From Chryseobacterium arachidis (GTDB lineage Bacteria > Bacteroidota > Bacteroidia > Flavobacteriales > Weeksellaceae): a stretch of DNA of 64,000 nucleotides. Both the position numbers and the translations under genes were made by a program. The notes beneath the pieces are model-generated. The model did no database searches. It was given only the letters and a program-made list of their open reading frames with translations, and was not told the origin of the DNA. Shown here piece by piece: positions 26,301 through 35,826 of the stretch (the first letter of the stretch is position 1; every line of letters starts with the position of its first letter). Where the stretch lies: NCBI RefSeq assembly GCF_900129245.1, contig NZ_FQUT01000004.1:1-64000 (forward strand). Direction: 5' to 3'.

Positions 26301-26883
26301 TGTGCACCCCTACAGAAAGTCCTAAAATAAAGAAAATAAGAATAATCCATCTCTCACTGTCTGCTGCCTTATATTCGTTTTCCCATTTGGTGATCAACCA
26401 GACTAAAAGAGCGATGAACATAGATGCCATCGAATATACTTCCCCTTCAACTGCCGAAAACCAAAACGTATCCGAAAATGTAAAACACAATGCTCCTACA
26501 ATTCCTGCAAAAAGGATAGAAATTTCCTGGTGCTTTGTAACTTCATCAAAATCTTTGTTCAGAAGTCTTCTTACAAAATGAGTGATCGTCCAGAACAAAA
26601 ACAGAATTGTAAATGCACTGAACAATGCCGACATCGCATTGATCACAATAGAATAGTTTTCTCCGTTTCCTAAAGCAAAAATGGCTGCCACAGCACCCAC
26701 AATCTGAAATAAGGCTGCTCCGGGAGCATGCGTTACTTCAAGTTTTACCGCAGAAGAAATGTACTCTCCACAATCCCAAAAACTGAAATTGGGTTCTATG
26801 GTGGACAAGTACGTGAAAAATGCAATGACGAAAACCACCCATCCGAGAAGGGTGTTCCATTGCCTAAAAGTCCAATTTTTCAT
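23398..26883 (-). CDS. GT117 (DUF2723) family giant membrane glycosyltransferase
   Basis: 1161 residues. The N-terminus (FRQWNTLLGWVVFVIAFFTY, STIEPNFSFWDCGEYI, THAPGAALFQ) is the DUF2723/GT117 signature. About twelve membrane helices lie in residues 14-680. The FWDCGE acidic motif in the first loop is the expected catalytic site of a GT-C enzyme. A periplasmic middle domain follows, then a helical TPR-like tail (about 960-1140). The family is nearly restricted to Bacteroidota and is annotated as a putative protein O-mannosyltransferase. Direct biochemical proof for this protein is absent. It is monocistronic, with its own terminator. Confidence 0.85.
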   Translation of the reverse strand: MKNWTFRQWNTLLGWVVFVIAFFTYLSTIEPNFSFWDCGEYISSAVKLEVTHAPGAALFQIVGAVAAIFALGNGENYSIVINAMSALFSAFTILFLFWTITHFVRRLLNKDFDEVTKHQEISILFAGIVGALCFTFSDTFWFSAVEGEVYSMASMFIALLVWLITKWENEYKAADSERWIILIFFILGLSVGVHMMCMLAIPAVCFVYYARNYTFTWKNFIWANIITLVILAIVFKGIFPLIMTMFGKLEIFFVNGLGLPFHSGTIVAFILMVAICYFLISYARKMKKNVYQTIALSVVFMMIGFSCWMVIPIRANANPPMNLNDPDNAIGMLDYYNREQYGDWPTIYGQNYTAFLDANGIEKNEDGSFKTQKTGEIYEKDEKTGTYRKTGDRFNYVFNKAHVGFMPRMFNEDKDVMANYISMYGAPDFTFNYGNEDVADSPEAKQIFDELRQKYENKSITAADYLKVKPYNLINVQKPSLAQNLDYFITFQNGYYFVRYLMWNFVGRQNDLEGNMESTRGNWISGISFIDNALWGNQDKMPSKFKNESTVKFFFLPLILGLIGFFFQLNKDFGRFYAMLSIFVLTSVGIIFYTGVKPFEPRERDYAMVGSFYVFAIWIGLGAGAILWFLQSKIKSNAANIVAGVVLLGVPFMMGFQNYNVHNRHDRYTSYDYGYSVLKSLPKNDIMFVYGDNDTYPVWAIQETENFRDDVKVVNFTLASTPWNIDQIKRRTYNAAPIPGVLTHDDYRDGVNDQIYMMKKDDWQGLFSMLKEQGAPPTEFAEFRKYLTQDSMTMKEAISFLKYTSPAKNELLKMYFGEEKYEKYNILPVNKFILPVNKANAVKAGIISQGDLPNTVNQIMVTYKGNTLYKNNLILLDVLANFDWKRPINFSSGGIYDSENIFYLDEYLQFDGFSYRLIPIHTPQTTNGDMGRVDANSLYNIVKNYRWGNFKDLNTHFDETATSNIMSYRAAASRAAAALATMGQKGKALELLDLASKEIPAEKYNDPRSLSSMVYGYIVSGQEGKGLKLAEVLKKGIFDEYDYYMSLSKTDQGYLRRQIRTKPMEYSLVVSAVTDAYTKIGKKDKAYDYLVKSIEPIDKKFNTFVENLKEMGKEKAMNESEEVQKITPFYQYLFDVMEPFDSTYSKEKENQITNSIIKATQ

Positions 26884-27067
26884 AGTATTAAATCAATTAT
26901 GCGAAAATAAGGTTTTTCGCTCACTATCTATTGTTTTTAACAAAATTTAAAGAATTTGGCTCACTTTTTGAAAACTTTCGAGATTGGATAGTAATGATAA
27001 ATAAAATTTTATCTATTTTAGAGGTTAGAAATCAAACAAAAGTTTAGAAAATAAATTTATTTTTTTG

Positions 27068-27075
27068 TATTTTTG
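27068..27075 (+). promoter_or_regulatory. -7 promoter box of the cysteate-synthase-like gene
   Basis: TATTTTTG fits TAnnTTTG and lies 31 nt upstream of the ATG. The -33 region is a weak match. Confidence 0.5.
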
Positions 27076-27106
27076 CCGACAGATTTTTATTGAAAAATAA
27101 CAACTA

Positions 27107-28144
27107 ATGAGTAATGTTTACGATAATATACTTGGCCTAATAGGAAATACTCCTATGGTGAAGCTTAACACTGTGACGAAAGATATTCCTGCAACCGTTT
27201 ATGCCAAGTTAGAATCATATAATCCTGGACATTCCACTAAAGACAGAATCGCACTTCATATTATAGAAAACGCTGAGAAAAAAGGTTTATTAAAAGAAGA
27301 TTCGGTAGTTGTAGAAACTACATCGGGAAATACAGGATTTTCAATTGCAATGGTTTGCATTATTAAAGGGTATAAATGTATCCTTGCCGTAAGCGATAAA
27401 ACCAAGCCTGAAAAAATAGCCTACCTTAAAGCTTTGGGTGCTACTGTATATATTTGCCCTGCGAATGTGCCTGCTGACGATCCAAGATCATATTATGAAG
27501 TAGCAAAAAGAATTGCTTCTGAAACTCCAAATTCAGTTTATATCAATCAGTATTTCAATGAATTGAATATTGATGCGCACTACCAGACTACAGGACCTGA
27601 AATCTGGGAGCAGACACAAGGGAAAGTAACCCACCTTTTTGCATGCACAGGAACCGGCGGAACTTTATCAGGTTCAGCAAAATTTTTAAAGGAAAAAAAT
27701 CCGAATATCAAGATTATCGGTGTTGATGCGGATGGATCTATTTTAAAAAGCTATCATGAAACCGGAGAAATTCATAAGGAAGATGTTCACCCTTATCAGA
27801 TTGAAGGAATGGGAAAAAATCTGATCCCATCTGCCCTGCTTTTTGATAAAGTAGATGAATTTGTAAGAGTGAATGATGAAATGTCTGCCTACAGAACCCG
27901 TGAAATTGCTTTAAAAGAAGCAATTATGGGAGGTTACACAACCGGAGCTGTTACACAGGCACTGATTCAGTATGCTCAGACTAACGAGTTTTCTGAAAAT
28001 GATATGGTGGTTTTAATCTATCCAGACCACGGATCAAGATATATTACCAAAGTGTACAGTGACAAATGGATGGCTGAACAAGGCTTTGTAAACAATTGTG
28101 TACACAACTATGATGAAGTTTTCAAGACAGAATTCATCAAATAA
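27107..28144 (+). CDS. Cysteine-synthase-family PLP enzyme, probable cysteate synthase
   Basis: 345 residues, fold-type II PLP enzyme of the CBS/cysteine synthase family, without the C-terminal CBS domains. PLP Lys is K45 in HSTKDR, the substrate loop is TSGNTG (72-77), and the phosphate clamp is GTGGT (about 181-185). General reaction: beta-replacement on serine, O-acetylserine or O-phosphoserine. It is followed by an alpha-oxoamine synthase. In capnine-producing Bacteroidota this gene pairing supplies cysteate (from a serine derivative and sulfite) and condenses it with a fatty acyl group. Cysteate synthase is therefore the favoured role. An ordinary cysteine synthase or cystathionine beta-synthase is the alternative. 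Confidence 0.7.
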   Translation: MSNVYDNILGLIGNTPMVKLNTVTKDIPATVYAKLESYNPGHSTKDRIALHIIENAEKKGLLKEDSVVVETTSGNTGFSIAMVCIIKGYKCILAVSDKTKPEKIAYLKALGATVYICPANVPADDPRSYYEVAKRIASETPNSVYINQYFNELNIDAHYQTTGPEIWEQTQGKVTHLFACTGTGGTLSGSAKFLKEKNPNIKIIGVDADGSILKSYHETGEIHKEDVHPYQIEGMGKNLIPSALLFDKVDEFVRVNDEMSAYRTREIALKEAIMGGYTTGAVTQALIQYAQTNEFSENDMVVLIYPDHGSRYITKVYSDKWMAEQGFVNNCVHNYDEVFKTEFIK

Positions 28145-28167
28145 AAAGAAATAAATTTATACAAATC

Positions 28168-28198
28168 AAGCCTTTTTGTAACCACAAAAGGCTTTTTT
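28168..28198 (+). terminator. Hairpin between the two sulfonolipid genes
   Basis: AAGCCTTTT (28168-28176) pairs with AAAAGGCTT (28186-28194), with a bulge near the loop, followed by six T residues. It may terminate or attenuate transcription before the acyltransferase gene. Confidence 0.7.
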
Positions 28199-28216
28199 AC
28201 TTAAAATATTAATAAA

Positions 28217-29491
28217 ATGTTGGATATTTTTGACAGAATAAAAGAAAATCCAGGACCTCTTGGACAATTTGCAGATTATGGTGAAGGGTATTTCATTTTC
28301 CCTAGATTAGAAGGACCTATCGGACCGAGAATGAAGTTTCAGGGAAGAGAAGTAATTTTCTGGAGTGCTAATGATTATTTAGGAATGTGTAATCATCCGG
28401 AAGTGTTAGAGGCTGATGCAAAGGCTGCTGCAGAATTCGGAATGTTTTATCCGATGGGTGCAAGAGCGATGTCAGGAGAAACAGAGCAGCACTTACAATT
28501 AGAAAGAGAGCTCGCCGATTTTGTGCAAAAAGAATCCGCATATTTATTAAATTTCGGTTATCAGGGAATGGTTTCTACCATTGATGCTTTAGTGGGAAGA
28601 AATGATGTAATCGTTTATGATGTTGATTCTCACGCTTGTATCGTTGACGGAGTAAGACTTCACGCTGGTAAAAGATTTACGTACAAGCACAACAATATTG
28701 AAAGCTTAGAAAAGAATCTTCAGAGAGCAACAAAAGTAGCTCAGGAAACTGGCGGAGGAATTTTGGTCATTACTGAAGGGGTTTTTGGAATGAGAGGGCA
28801 GCAAGGTAAGATCAAAGAAATCTGCGAATTAAAATCAAAATATAAATTCAGACTTTTGGTAGATGATGCTCACGGATTCGGAACTCTTGGAGCAACAGGA
28901 GCAGGAGCGGGTGAAGAGCAGGGCTGCCAGGATCAGATTGATGTTTATTTCTCAACTTTTGCTAAATCTATGGCAGGTTTCGGAGCATTTATCGCTGGTG
29001 ATAAAGAAGTAATCAGATATCTGAAGTTCAACCTAAGATCTCAGATTTTTGCTAAATCTCTGACAATGCCAATGGTAATCGGAGGTTTAAAAAGATTGGA
29101 ATTGTTGAGAACAAGACCTGAAATCAAAGCAAAACTTTGGGAAAATACTCATAAATTACAGAACGGTCTTAGAGAAAGAGGCTTTAATATTGGTGATACA
29201 AACACTTGCGTAACTCCGGTTATGATGCAGGGAACCCCTGTAGAAGCAACACTTTTGGTAAAAGATTTAAGAGAAATTTACGGAATTTTCACATCAGTAG
29301 TAGTGTATCCAGTGATTCCAAAAGGAATGATCTTATTAAGATTAATTCCTACAGCGTCTCACACGGATTCGGAAATTAACGAAACTCTTGCGGCATTTGA
29401 AGCGATTCATGATAAATTAGTAAGTGGTTACTATAAAGAGCAGGAACAAAAATTGTTGGCAGAGCAAGGTTTAAGTTTCAAAGAAATTTAA
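28217..29491 (+). CDS. Alpha-oxoamine synthase, probable cysteate-C-fatty acyltransferase
   Basis: 424 residues, fold-type I PLP enzyme related to serine palmitoyltransferase and 2-amino-3-ketobutyrate-CoA ligase. PLP landmarks: DSHAC (137-141), DDAHGFG (216-222) and Schiff-base K250 in STFAKSMAG. It condenses an amino acid with an acyl thioester with loss of CO2. Next to a cysteate-synthase-like gene, the expected substrate is cysteate, giving 3-ketocapnine, the first step to the sulfonolipids of gliding and related Bacteroidota. Serine palmitoyltransferase is the main alternative. A hairpin sits in the 72-bp spacer and a strong terminator follows. Confidence 0.75.
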   Translation: MLDIFDRIKENPGPLGQFADYGEGYFIFPRLEGPIGPRMKFQGREVIFWSANDYLGMCNHPEVLEADAKAAAEFGMFYPMGARAMSGETEQHLQLERELADFVQKESAYLLNFGYQGMVSTIDALVGRNDVIVYDVDSHACIVDGVRLHAGKRFTYKHNNIESLEKNLQRATKVAQETGGGILVITEGVFGMRGQQGKIKEICELKSKYKFRLLVDDAHGFGTLGATGAGAGEEQGCQDQIDVYFSTFAKSMAGFGAFIAGDKEVIRYLKFNLRSQIFAKSLTMPMVIGGLKRLELLRTRPEIKAKLWENTHKLQNGLRERGFNIGDTNTCVTPVMMQGTPVEATLLVKDLREIYGIFTSVVVYPVIPKGMILLRLIPTASHTDSEINETLAAFEAIHDKLVSGYYKEQEQKLLAEQGLSFKEI

Positions 29492-29510
29492 TCTCCACAT
29501 AAAAATTTTT

Positions 29511-29539
29511 AAAACCACTGACTCTATCAGTGGTTTTTT
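29511..29539 (+). terminator. Terminator of the acyltransferase gene
   Basis: AAAACCACTGA (29511-29521) and TCAGTGGTTTT (29527-29537) pair perfectly around a 5-nt loop and run into further T residues. Confidence 0.9.
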
Positions 29540-29575
29540 ATTATACATTTTTTCAAATTTTATAGAATAATAGTA

Positions 29576-30454
29576 ATGAAGTTAAAGGGTTATGCGTTAG
29601 GAATAGTTTCGTCGGTGTCTTATGGTTTGATTCCGATTTTTATATTGCCGGTAAAGCATGCGCATTTTTCGCTAGACATTACATTATTCTATAGATTTTT
29701 ATTTTCCGCTTTAATGATTGGAGGTTATTTGCTTTATTCCAAGGAAAATATTTCTATCAATAAAAAAGAAGGATTAATTCTGGCTGCACTCGGATTATGC
29801 TATGCTTTTTCCTCAGAATTTTTATTTTTAGGATACGATTATCTTACGGCAGGAATTGCTTCCACCGTGCTTTTCATTTATCCGGTCATTGTCGCACTCA
29901 TCATGTTTTTCTTTTATAAAGAGAAATTGAATAAAATTTCGGTTACCTCTCTGCTTCTTGCTTTTACAGGAGTAATTGTTCTTTGTTTGAAAGGAAAAAG
30001 TCTGGAAATTAATTATGTAGGATTAGGAATTGTCATGCTAAGTTCCTTATTTTATGCGCTTTATATTGTTATTGTCAACAAATCCGATATTAAAGTTTCC
30101 GGTTTTAAGCTGTCTTTTTATTCTATGCTTTTTACGTCCGGATATTTTATGGTAAAAGCACTTTTAGCTAAAGAGTCATTTGCTATTCCTTCATTGACTG
30201 TTTTTTTCAATTTTACAGTTTTTGCATTCTTAACGACTGTAATTTCAACATTATGTCTCGTTTTTGCCATTAAAAATATCGGTTCAACGCCGGCAGCAAT
30301 TCTGGGAGCTTTAGAACCTGTAGTTGCTGTCATCATCAGTGTGTTTATCTTTCAAGAAAAATTTACTTTCAATCTATTAATGGGAATTATATTGATTCTT
30401 TTCGGAGTCATTTTAAACGTGCTGGCAGGAAGCAAAAAAATCGCTCATTCTTAA
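29576..30454 (+). CDS. EamA/DMT-superfamily transporter
   Basis: 292 residues made of ten hydrophobic helices in two repeats of five, the plan of the EamA drug/metabolite exporter family. The second repeat contains the conserved GSTPAAILGALEPVVAV segment (about 241-257) before its last helices. It is an inner-membrane exporter of an unknown metabolite or amino acid. The gene is isolated by a terminator upstream and by the radical SAM promoter downstream. Confidence 0.85.
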   Translation: MKLKGYALGIVSSVSYGLIPIFILPVKHAHFSLDITLFYRFLFSALMIGGYLLYSKENISINKKEGLILAALGLCYAFSSEFLFLGYDYLTAGIASTVLFIYPVIVALIMFFFYKEKLNKISVTSLLLAFTGVIVLCLKGKSLEINYVGLGIVMLSSLFYALYIVIVNKSDIKVSGFKLSFYSMLFTSGYFMVKALLAKESFAIPSLTVFFNFTVFAFLTTVISTLCLVFAIKNIGSTPAAILGALEPVVAVIISVFIFQEKFTFNLLMGIILILFGVILNVLAGSKKIAHS

Positions 30455-30471
30455 AATTGAAATATTTAAAA

Positions 30472-30479
30472 TAACTTTG
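30472..30479 (+). promoter_or_regulatory. -7 promoter box of the radical SAM gene
   Basis: TAACTTTG fits TAnnTTTG. Transcription would start near 30486, 8 nt before the TTG start codon at 30494, giving a near-leaderless mRNA. Confidence 0.5.
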
Positions 30480-30493
30480 CAAAAAATTTACCG

Positions 30494-32689
30494 TTGAAAG
30501 ATCTGCTTCTTATCACTCCGCCCTTTACCCAGCTGAATACCCCCTATCCCGCTACAGCTTATATCAAAGGATTTTTGAATACCAAAAATATCTCAAGCTT
30601 TCAAATGGATTTGGGAATTGAAGTAATTCTCGAACTGTTTTCAAAGGAAGGGATTCAGAAAATCTTCAGTAAAAACATTGACATTCAGAATATTTCAGAA
30701 AATTCACAGAGAATTTTTACTCTCCGGAACGAATATATCAAAACGATCGATCAGGTTATTTCTTTTCTTCAGGGAAAAACTCCGACTTTAGCAAGACAGA
30801 TCTGTTCAATGAACTTTTTACCGGAAGCTTCCCGATTTAATCAGCTTGATGATATGGAATTTGCTTTCGGAAATATGGGTTTACAAGATAAGGCGAAGCA
30901 TTTAGCAACCTTATATCTGGAAGATTTATCCGATTATATTGTCGAAAATGTCGATTCCGATTTTGGATTCAGCCGCTATGCGGAACGGTTAGGGAAAAGT
31001 GCCAATTCTTTCGACGAATTATATTCAAAAATATCAGGGAGCCACACTTTTATTGATGAATTTACATTAAAAATTTTAAAAGAAAAATTAAATGTTGTTC
31101 AGCCAAAACTAGTTTGTTTTTCCATTCCTTTTCCCGGAAATTTATATTCTGCTTTCCGATCTGCAAAATTTATTAAAGAAAATTACCCTCACATTAAAAC
31201 TGCGATGGGCGGTGGTTTTCCAAATACAGAATTAAGAGAAGTTAAAGACAAACGCGTTTTTGAATTCTTTGATTTCATTACTTTAGATGATGGTGAAGTA
31301 CCTCTTGAATTGCTCTATGAAAATGTTTGTCGTTCTGAGCGAAGCGAAGAATCTCAGTTTAAAAGGACTTTTTTAATTGAAAATGAGGAAGTTACATATA
31401 AAAACAATTCTAAAAAACATGATTATAAACAATCGGAAATTGGGACACCCGATTATACTGATTTACAATTAGATAAATATATTTCGGTAATAGAAATTGC
31501 CAATCCGATGCACAGTTTATGGAGCGACGGAAGATGGAATAAACTCACTATGGCGCACGGCTGTTATTGGGGAAAATGTACTTTTTGTGATATTTCTTTA
31601 GATTATATTAAAATCTACGAACCCATTTCAGCCAAAATTCTGGTGGATAGAATGGAAGAATTGATCCGTACGACCGGAGAAACAGGTTTTCATTTTGTGG
31701 ATGAAGCTGCTCCACCTGCTTTGATGAGAGAAGTTGCTTTGGAAATTCTACGAAGAAACCTTGTCGTAACCTGGTGGACAAATATTCGTTTTGAAAAAAG
31801 CTTTACCAAAGATTTATGTTTTTTATTAAAGCTTTCGGGCTGTGTTGCTGTTTCCGGAGGATTGGAAGTAGCGAGTGATCGTTTGTTAAAATTAATTGAT
31901 AAAGGGATTTCTGTAGAACAGGTTGCTAAAGTGACAAGGAATTTTACAGAAGCCGGAATCATGATCCATGCTTATCTGATGTATGGCTATCCCACTCAAA
32001 CGATTCAGGAAACTGTTGATTCTTTGGAGATGGTTCGTCAGTTATTCGAAATGGGAATTCTGCAAAGCGCATTCTGGCATCAGTTTGCCATGACTGCCCA
32101 CTCGCCTGTTGGAATCAATCCGGAAGAATTTGGGGTAACTCCGATTAAACAGGAAATATTGTTTGCCAATAACGATATTGATTTTATAGACAAAACCGGA
32201 ATCGATCATGGGAAATTTAGTTTTGGTTTAAAGAAATCTTTGTTCAATTATATGCACGGAATTAATTTTGAACTTCGACTTCAGGAATGGTTTGATTTTA
32301 AAATTCCGAGAACAACCATTCATCCGGATTATATCCATGACTGTTTGCTAGAGGATGAAGATTTTAAATTTAAAGGTAATTCTAAGGTCATTTTTTTAAC
32401 GAAAAACGTAATCGCTGAGAATCGCATAAAAACAAAAAAGAAATATATTTACCCGTACACGAAAATTACAGTACATTTAAAAACGAACATTCTAAGCATT
32501 GATTTGGAACAGGAACACGCAGAATGGCTGATGAAAACGTTTAAGGAAAATGCTTTGGATCAATCTAAAAAAATAACACTCCAACAATTGAAGGATAATT
32601 TTGAAGAAAGTCTTGAAGATTTCGAATTATTCTGGTTTTCGAAACCGATACAACAGTTGAAAGAAAATGGTGTAATTTTAAGTTTGTAG
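30494..32689 (+). CDS. B12-binding-domain radical SAM protein
   Basis: 731 residues from a TTG start. The N-terminal part (LLLITPPFTQLNTPYPA) and a Rossmann-like cobalamin domain to about 260 (PKLVCFSIPFPGNL, GGGFPNTEL) precede a radical SAM barrel. Its cluster Cys residues C357, C362 and C365 are spaced C-x4-C-x2-C (GCYWGKCTFCD), one residue longer than the classic C-x3-C-x2-C. GGLEVASDRLL and AYLMYGYPTQT are later barrel strands. The reaction is unknown (methylation or rearrangement are usual). Residues about 278-288 are encoded by an in-frame intergenic repeat (31328-31355). The gene is single. Confidence 0.8.
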   Translation: MKDLLLITPPFTQLNTPYPATAYIKGFLNTKNISSFQMDLGIEVILELFSKEGIQKIFSKNIDIQNISENSQRIFTLRNEYIKTIDQVISFLQGKTPTLARQICSMNFLPEASRFNQLDDMEFAFGNMGLQDKAKHLATLYLEDLSDYIVENVDSDFGFSRYAERLGKSANSFDELYSKISGSHTFIDEFTLKILKEKLNVVQPKLVCFSIPFPGNLYSAFRSAKFIKENYPHIKTAMGGGFPNTELREVKDKRVFEFFDFITLDDGEVPLELLYENVCRSERSEESQFKRTFLIENEEVTYKNNSKKHDYKQSEIGTPDYTDLQLDKYISVIEIANPMHSLWSDGRWNKLTMAHGCYWGKCTFCDISLDYIKIYEPISAKILVDRMEELIRTTGETGFHFVDEAAPPALMREVALEILRRNLVVTWWTNIRFEKSFTKDLCFLLKLSGCVAVSGGLEVASDRLLKLIDKGISVEQVAKVTRNFTEAGIMIHAYLMYGYPTQTIQETVDSLEMVRQLFEMGILQSAFWHQFAMTAHSPVGINPEEFGVTPIKQEILFANNDIDFIDKTGIDHGKFSFGLKKSLFNYMHGINFELRLQEWFDFKIPRTTIHPDYIHDCLLEDEDFKFKGNSKVIFLTKNVIAENRIKTKKKYIYPYTKITVHLKTNILSIDLEQEHAEWLMKTFKENALDQSKKITLQQLKDNFEESLEDFELFWFSKPIQQLKENGVILSL
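31328..31355 (+). repeat. REP-like sequence inserted in frame inside the radical SAM gene
   Basis: TGTCGTTCTGAGCGAAGCGA and the following AGAATCTC match the intergenic (GTCATTCTGA/GAAGAATCT) palindrome family. In this frame it adds CRSERSEES to the protein, between the cobalamin and radical SAM domains. Confidence 0.6.
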
Positions 32690-32730
32690 ATTTCTACAAA
32701 ATGACAAAATTTAAAACCAAGCTATAAACA

Positions 32731-32762
32731 AAAACTCTTGAATTTGCATTCGAGAGTTTTTT
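32731..32762. terminator. Bidirectional terminator between convergent genes
   Basis: A 13-bp stem, 32731-32743 with 32748-32760 (one T-G pair), loop TTGC, with A/T tracts on both sides. Confidence 0.9.
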
Positions 32763-32782
32763 GTTTATAATTGAATTTGACT

Positions 32783-33604
32783 TTATTTTTCAATTCCATC
32801 CTTTATAACGGCACCGGCTTCCAATTTTCCCTGAATTTTAATAAAATTCGGATCCAGAATAGCCATCCTTTCTGCTATTGCTTTATAGGTTGGAAATTTC
32901 AGAATTGAAGCTCTGCCGGACATTTCTCTGTACAGTGTAAAAGTCTTTCCGCCGGCTGTTTTAATTTGTTTAGTTGTGGTAATATATTTTCCTATATATT
33001 TACTTTTGGCATCATAGATTTCAATATCAACAAAAGTTTTATCCATAATTGTCTCTTCTGATCCGAAACTTGGCGGTAAATTCGTGAAATAGCCAACGGG
33101 TTTTCCATTGCTCAGAATTTCCCCTACATTGTTAACCGTGATATTCAGCTTATCAATCTTACTTCTTATTGAATAGGCATCTTTTGTCTTTGTGTCCAGC
33201 TTTCTTTTAGGATTATTTTTAAAAAGTTCATCAAGATTTTTGATGTTGACCCCTCTTTCATCAATAATTTTTAAGCTTTTAACCGATGTATAAGCCGCAG
33301 ATTTTTCTTCACCGGAGAAAGCCGAAGGAGAAATATAATCCAGCTCTAACGTTTTATCCTGATTGTAAATTCTATTTAGCTTAATATAACTGTCCCGAAC
33401 GGAATCCACCACACTTTTATCAACGAATTCAATCGTATAAATAGGAGTTTCCTTTAAATCCATAATGGTATAAATACCCGATTTATCAGAAATTTTTGCC
33501 ACATGAATACCATCCAGACTTACAACTCCCCTTTTGATTTTAACGGTCTGAGCATTTATTAAAGTTCCTAAAATTGTAAATAAAATGATTAAACTTTTCT
33601 TCAT
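32783..33604 (-). CDS. Secreted protein of unknown function
   Basis: 273 residues with a signal peptide ending TLINAQ. The rest is beta-strand and Lys rich with no Cys and no motif I recognise. It is probably periplasmic or surface-associated. It lies downstream of atpDC but beyond their terminator, and ends at a bidirectional terminator, so it should be transcribed alone. Confidence 0.6.
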   Translation of the reverse strand: MKKSLIILFTILGTLINAQTVKIKRGVVSLDGIHVAKISDKSGIYTIMDLKETPIYTIEFVDKSVVDSVRDSYIKLNRIYNQDKTLELDYISPSAFSGEEKSAAYTSVKSLKIIDERGVNIKNLDELFKNNPKRKLDTKTKDAYSIRSKIDKLNITVNNVGEILSNGKPVGYFTNLPPSFGSEETIMDKTFVDIEIYDAKSKYIGKYITTTKQIKTAGGKTFTLYREMSGRASILKFPTYKAIAERMAILDPNFIKIQGKLEAGAVIKDGIEK

Positions 33605-33629
33605 AAAATCAGATTCTTACATAAATAAA

Positions 33630-33653
33630 AAAGTGTAACCAAAGTTACACTTT
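33630..33653 (-). terminator. Terminator of the atpDC operon
   Basis: AAAGTGTAAC and GTTACACTTT pair perfectly around CAAA, 30 nt past the atpC stop. On the minus strand it continues into TTTT. Confidence 0.85.
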
Positions 33654-33682
33654 CTTGAAAATATATTTAGCTTTTCATTTAA

Positions 33683-33964
33683 TTATTCACAAAGGATAAT
33701 TCCTTTATTATGATTAAATTCTACAACACCGCTTTTGATAGGATAAGAAAAAACTGAGTCTTTCTCGTTTTCCTTGGTAAGGTTTTTAGCATAAGCTTCG
33801 TCCACGGACTTTGCAAATAACTTCACTTTACCACCTATTAAAGAAGAAACAATTCCTGCGTGATTATTCATGATGTGGAATTCACCATTTTTTCCAGGCA
33901 ATAATACTGATTCTACTTCTCCTTCAAAAACTACGTATTCTGGTGTTAAAATTTTTATATTCAT
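33683..33964 (-). CDS. atpC: F1Fo ATP synthase epsilon subunit
   Basis: 93 residues. It covers only the N-terminal beta-sandwich domain of epsilon (MNIKILTPEYVVFEGEV, LPGKNGEFHIMNNHAG) and ends at ILCE, without the C-terminal helical hairpin that inhibits hydrolysis in other bacteria. This short form is usual in Bacteroidota. It is part of the F1 central stalk, coupling rotation to the beta subunit. It lies 84 nt after atpD in the same transcript. Confidence 0.95.
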   Translation of the reverse strand: MNIKILTPEYVVFEGEVESVLLPGKNGEFHIMNNHAGIVSSLIGGKVKLFAKSVDEAYAKNLTKENEKDSVFSYPIKSGVVEFNHNKGIILCE

Positions 33965-33980
33965 TTTAATTTAGATTTGA

Positions 33981-34004
33981 AGATTTCAGATTTCAGATTT
34001 CAGA
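33981..34004. repeat. AGATTTC short tandem repeat in the atpD-atpC spacer
   Basis: The 7-mer AGATTTC is repeated three times and followed by AGA. It may be slippage-prone; no function is evident. Confidence 0.5.
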
Positions 34005-34048
34005 CAACTTTAAAGTCTCATGTCTATTATCTAATATCTTATGTCTAA

Positions 34049-35725
<1,677 letters not shown>

Positions 35726-35799
35726 TTATTAAATTCAAACCAACTTATTAATCAGTTGCTATATTATTATATTCTTACGTAAATTTGCTACATTATTTC

Positions 35800-35807
35800 T
35801 ATATTTG
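35800..35807 (+). promoter_or_regulatory. -7 promoter box of ribF
   Basis: TATATTTG fits TAnnTTTG and lies 19 nt before the TTG start codon at 35827. A TTG at 35785-35787 is closer than usual (12 nt). Confidence 0.5.
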
Positions 35808-35826
35808 CAGTCAAAATTTTTCCGTT

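Noticed and set aside
28168..28198. Riboswitch or leader upstream of the acyltransferase gene
   Set aside because: Only a simple hairpin with a T run is present; no conserved aptamer structure was seen.
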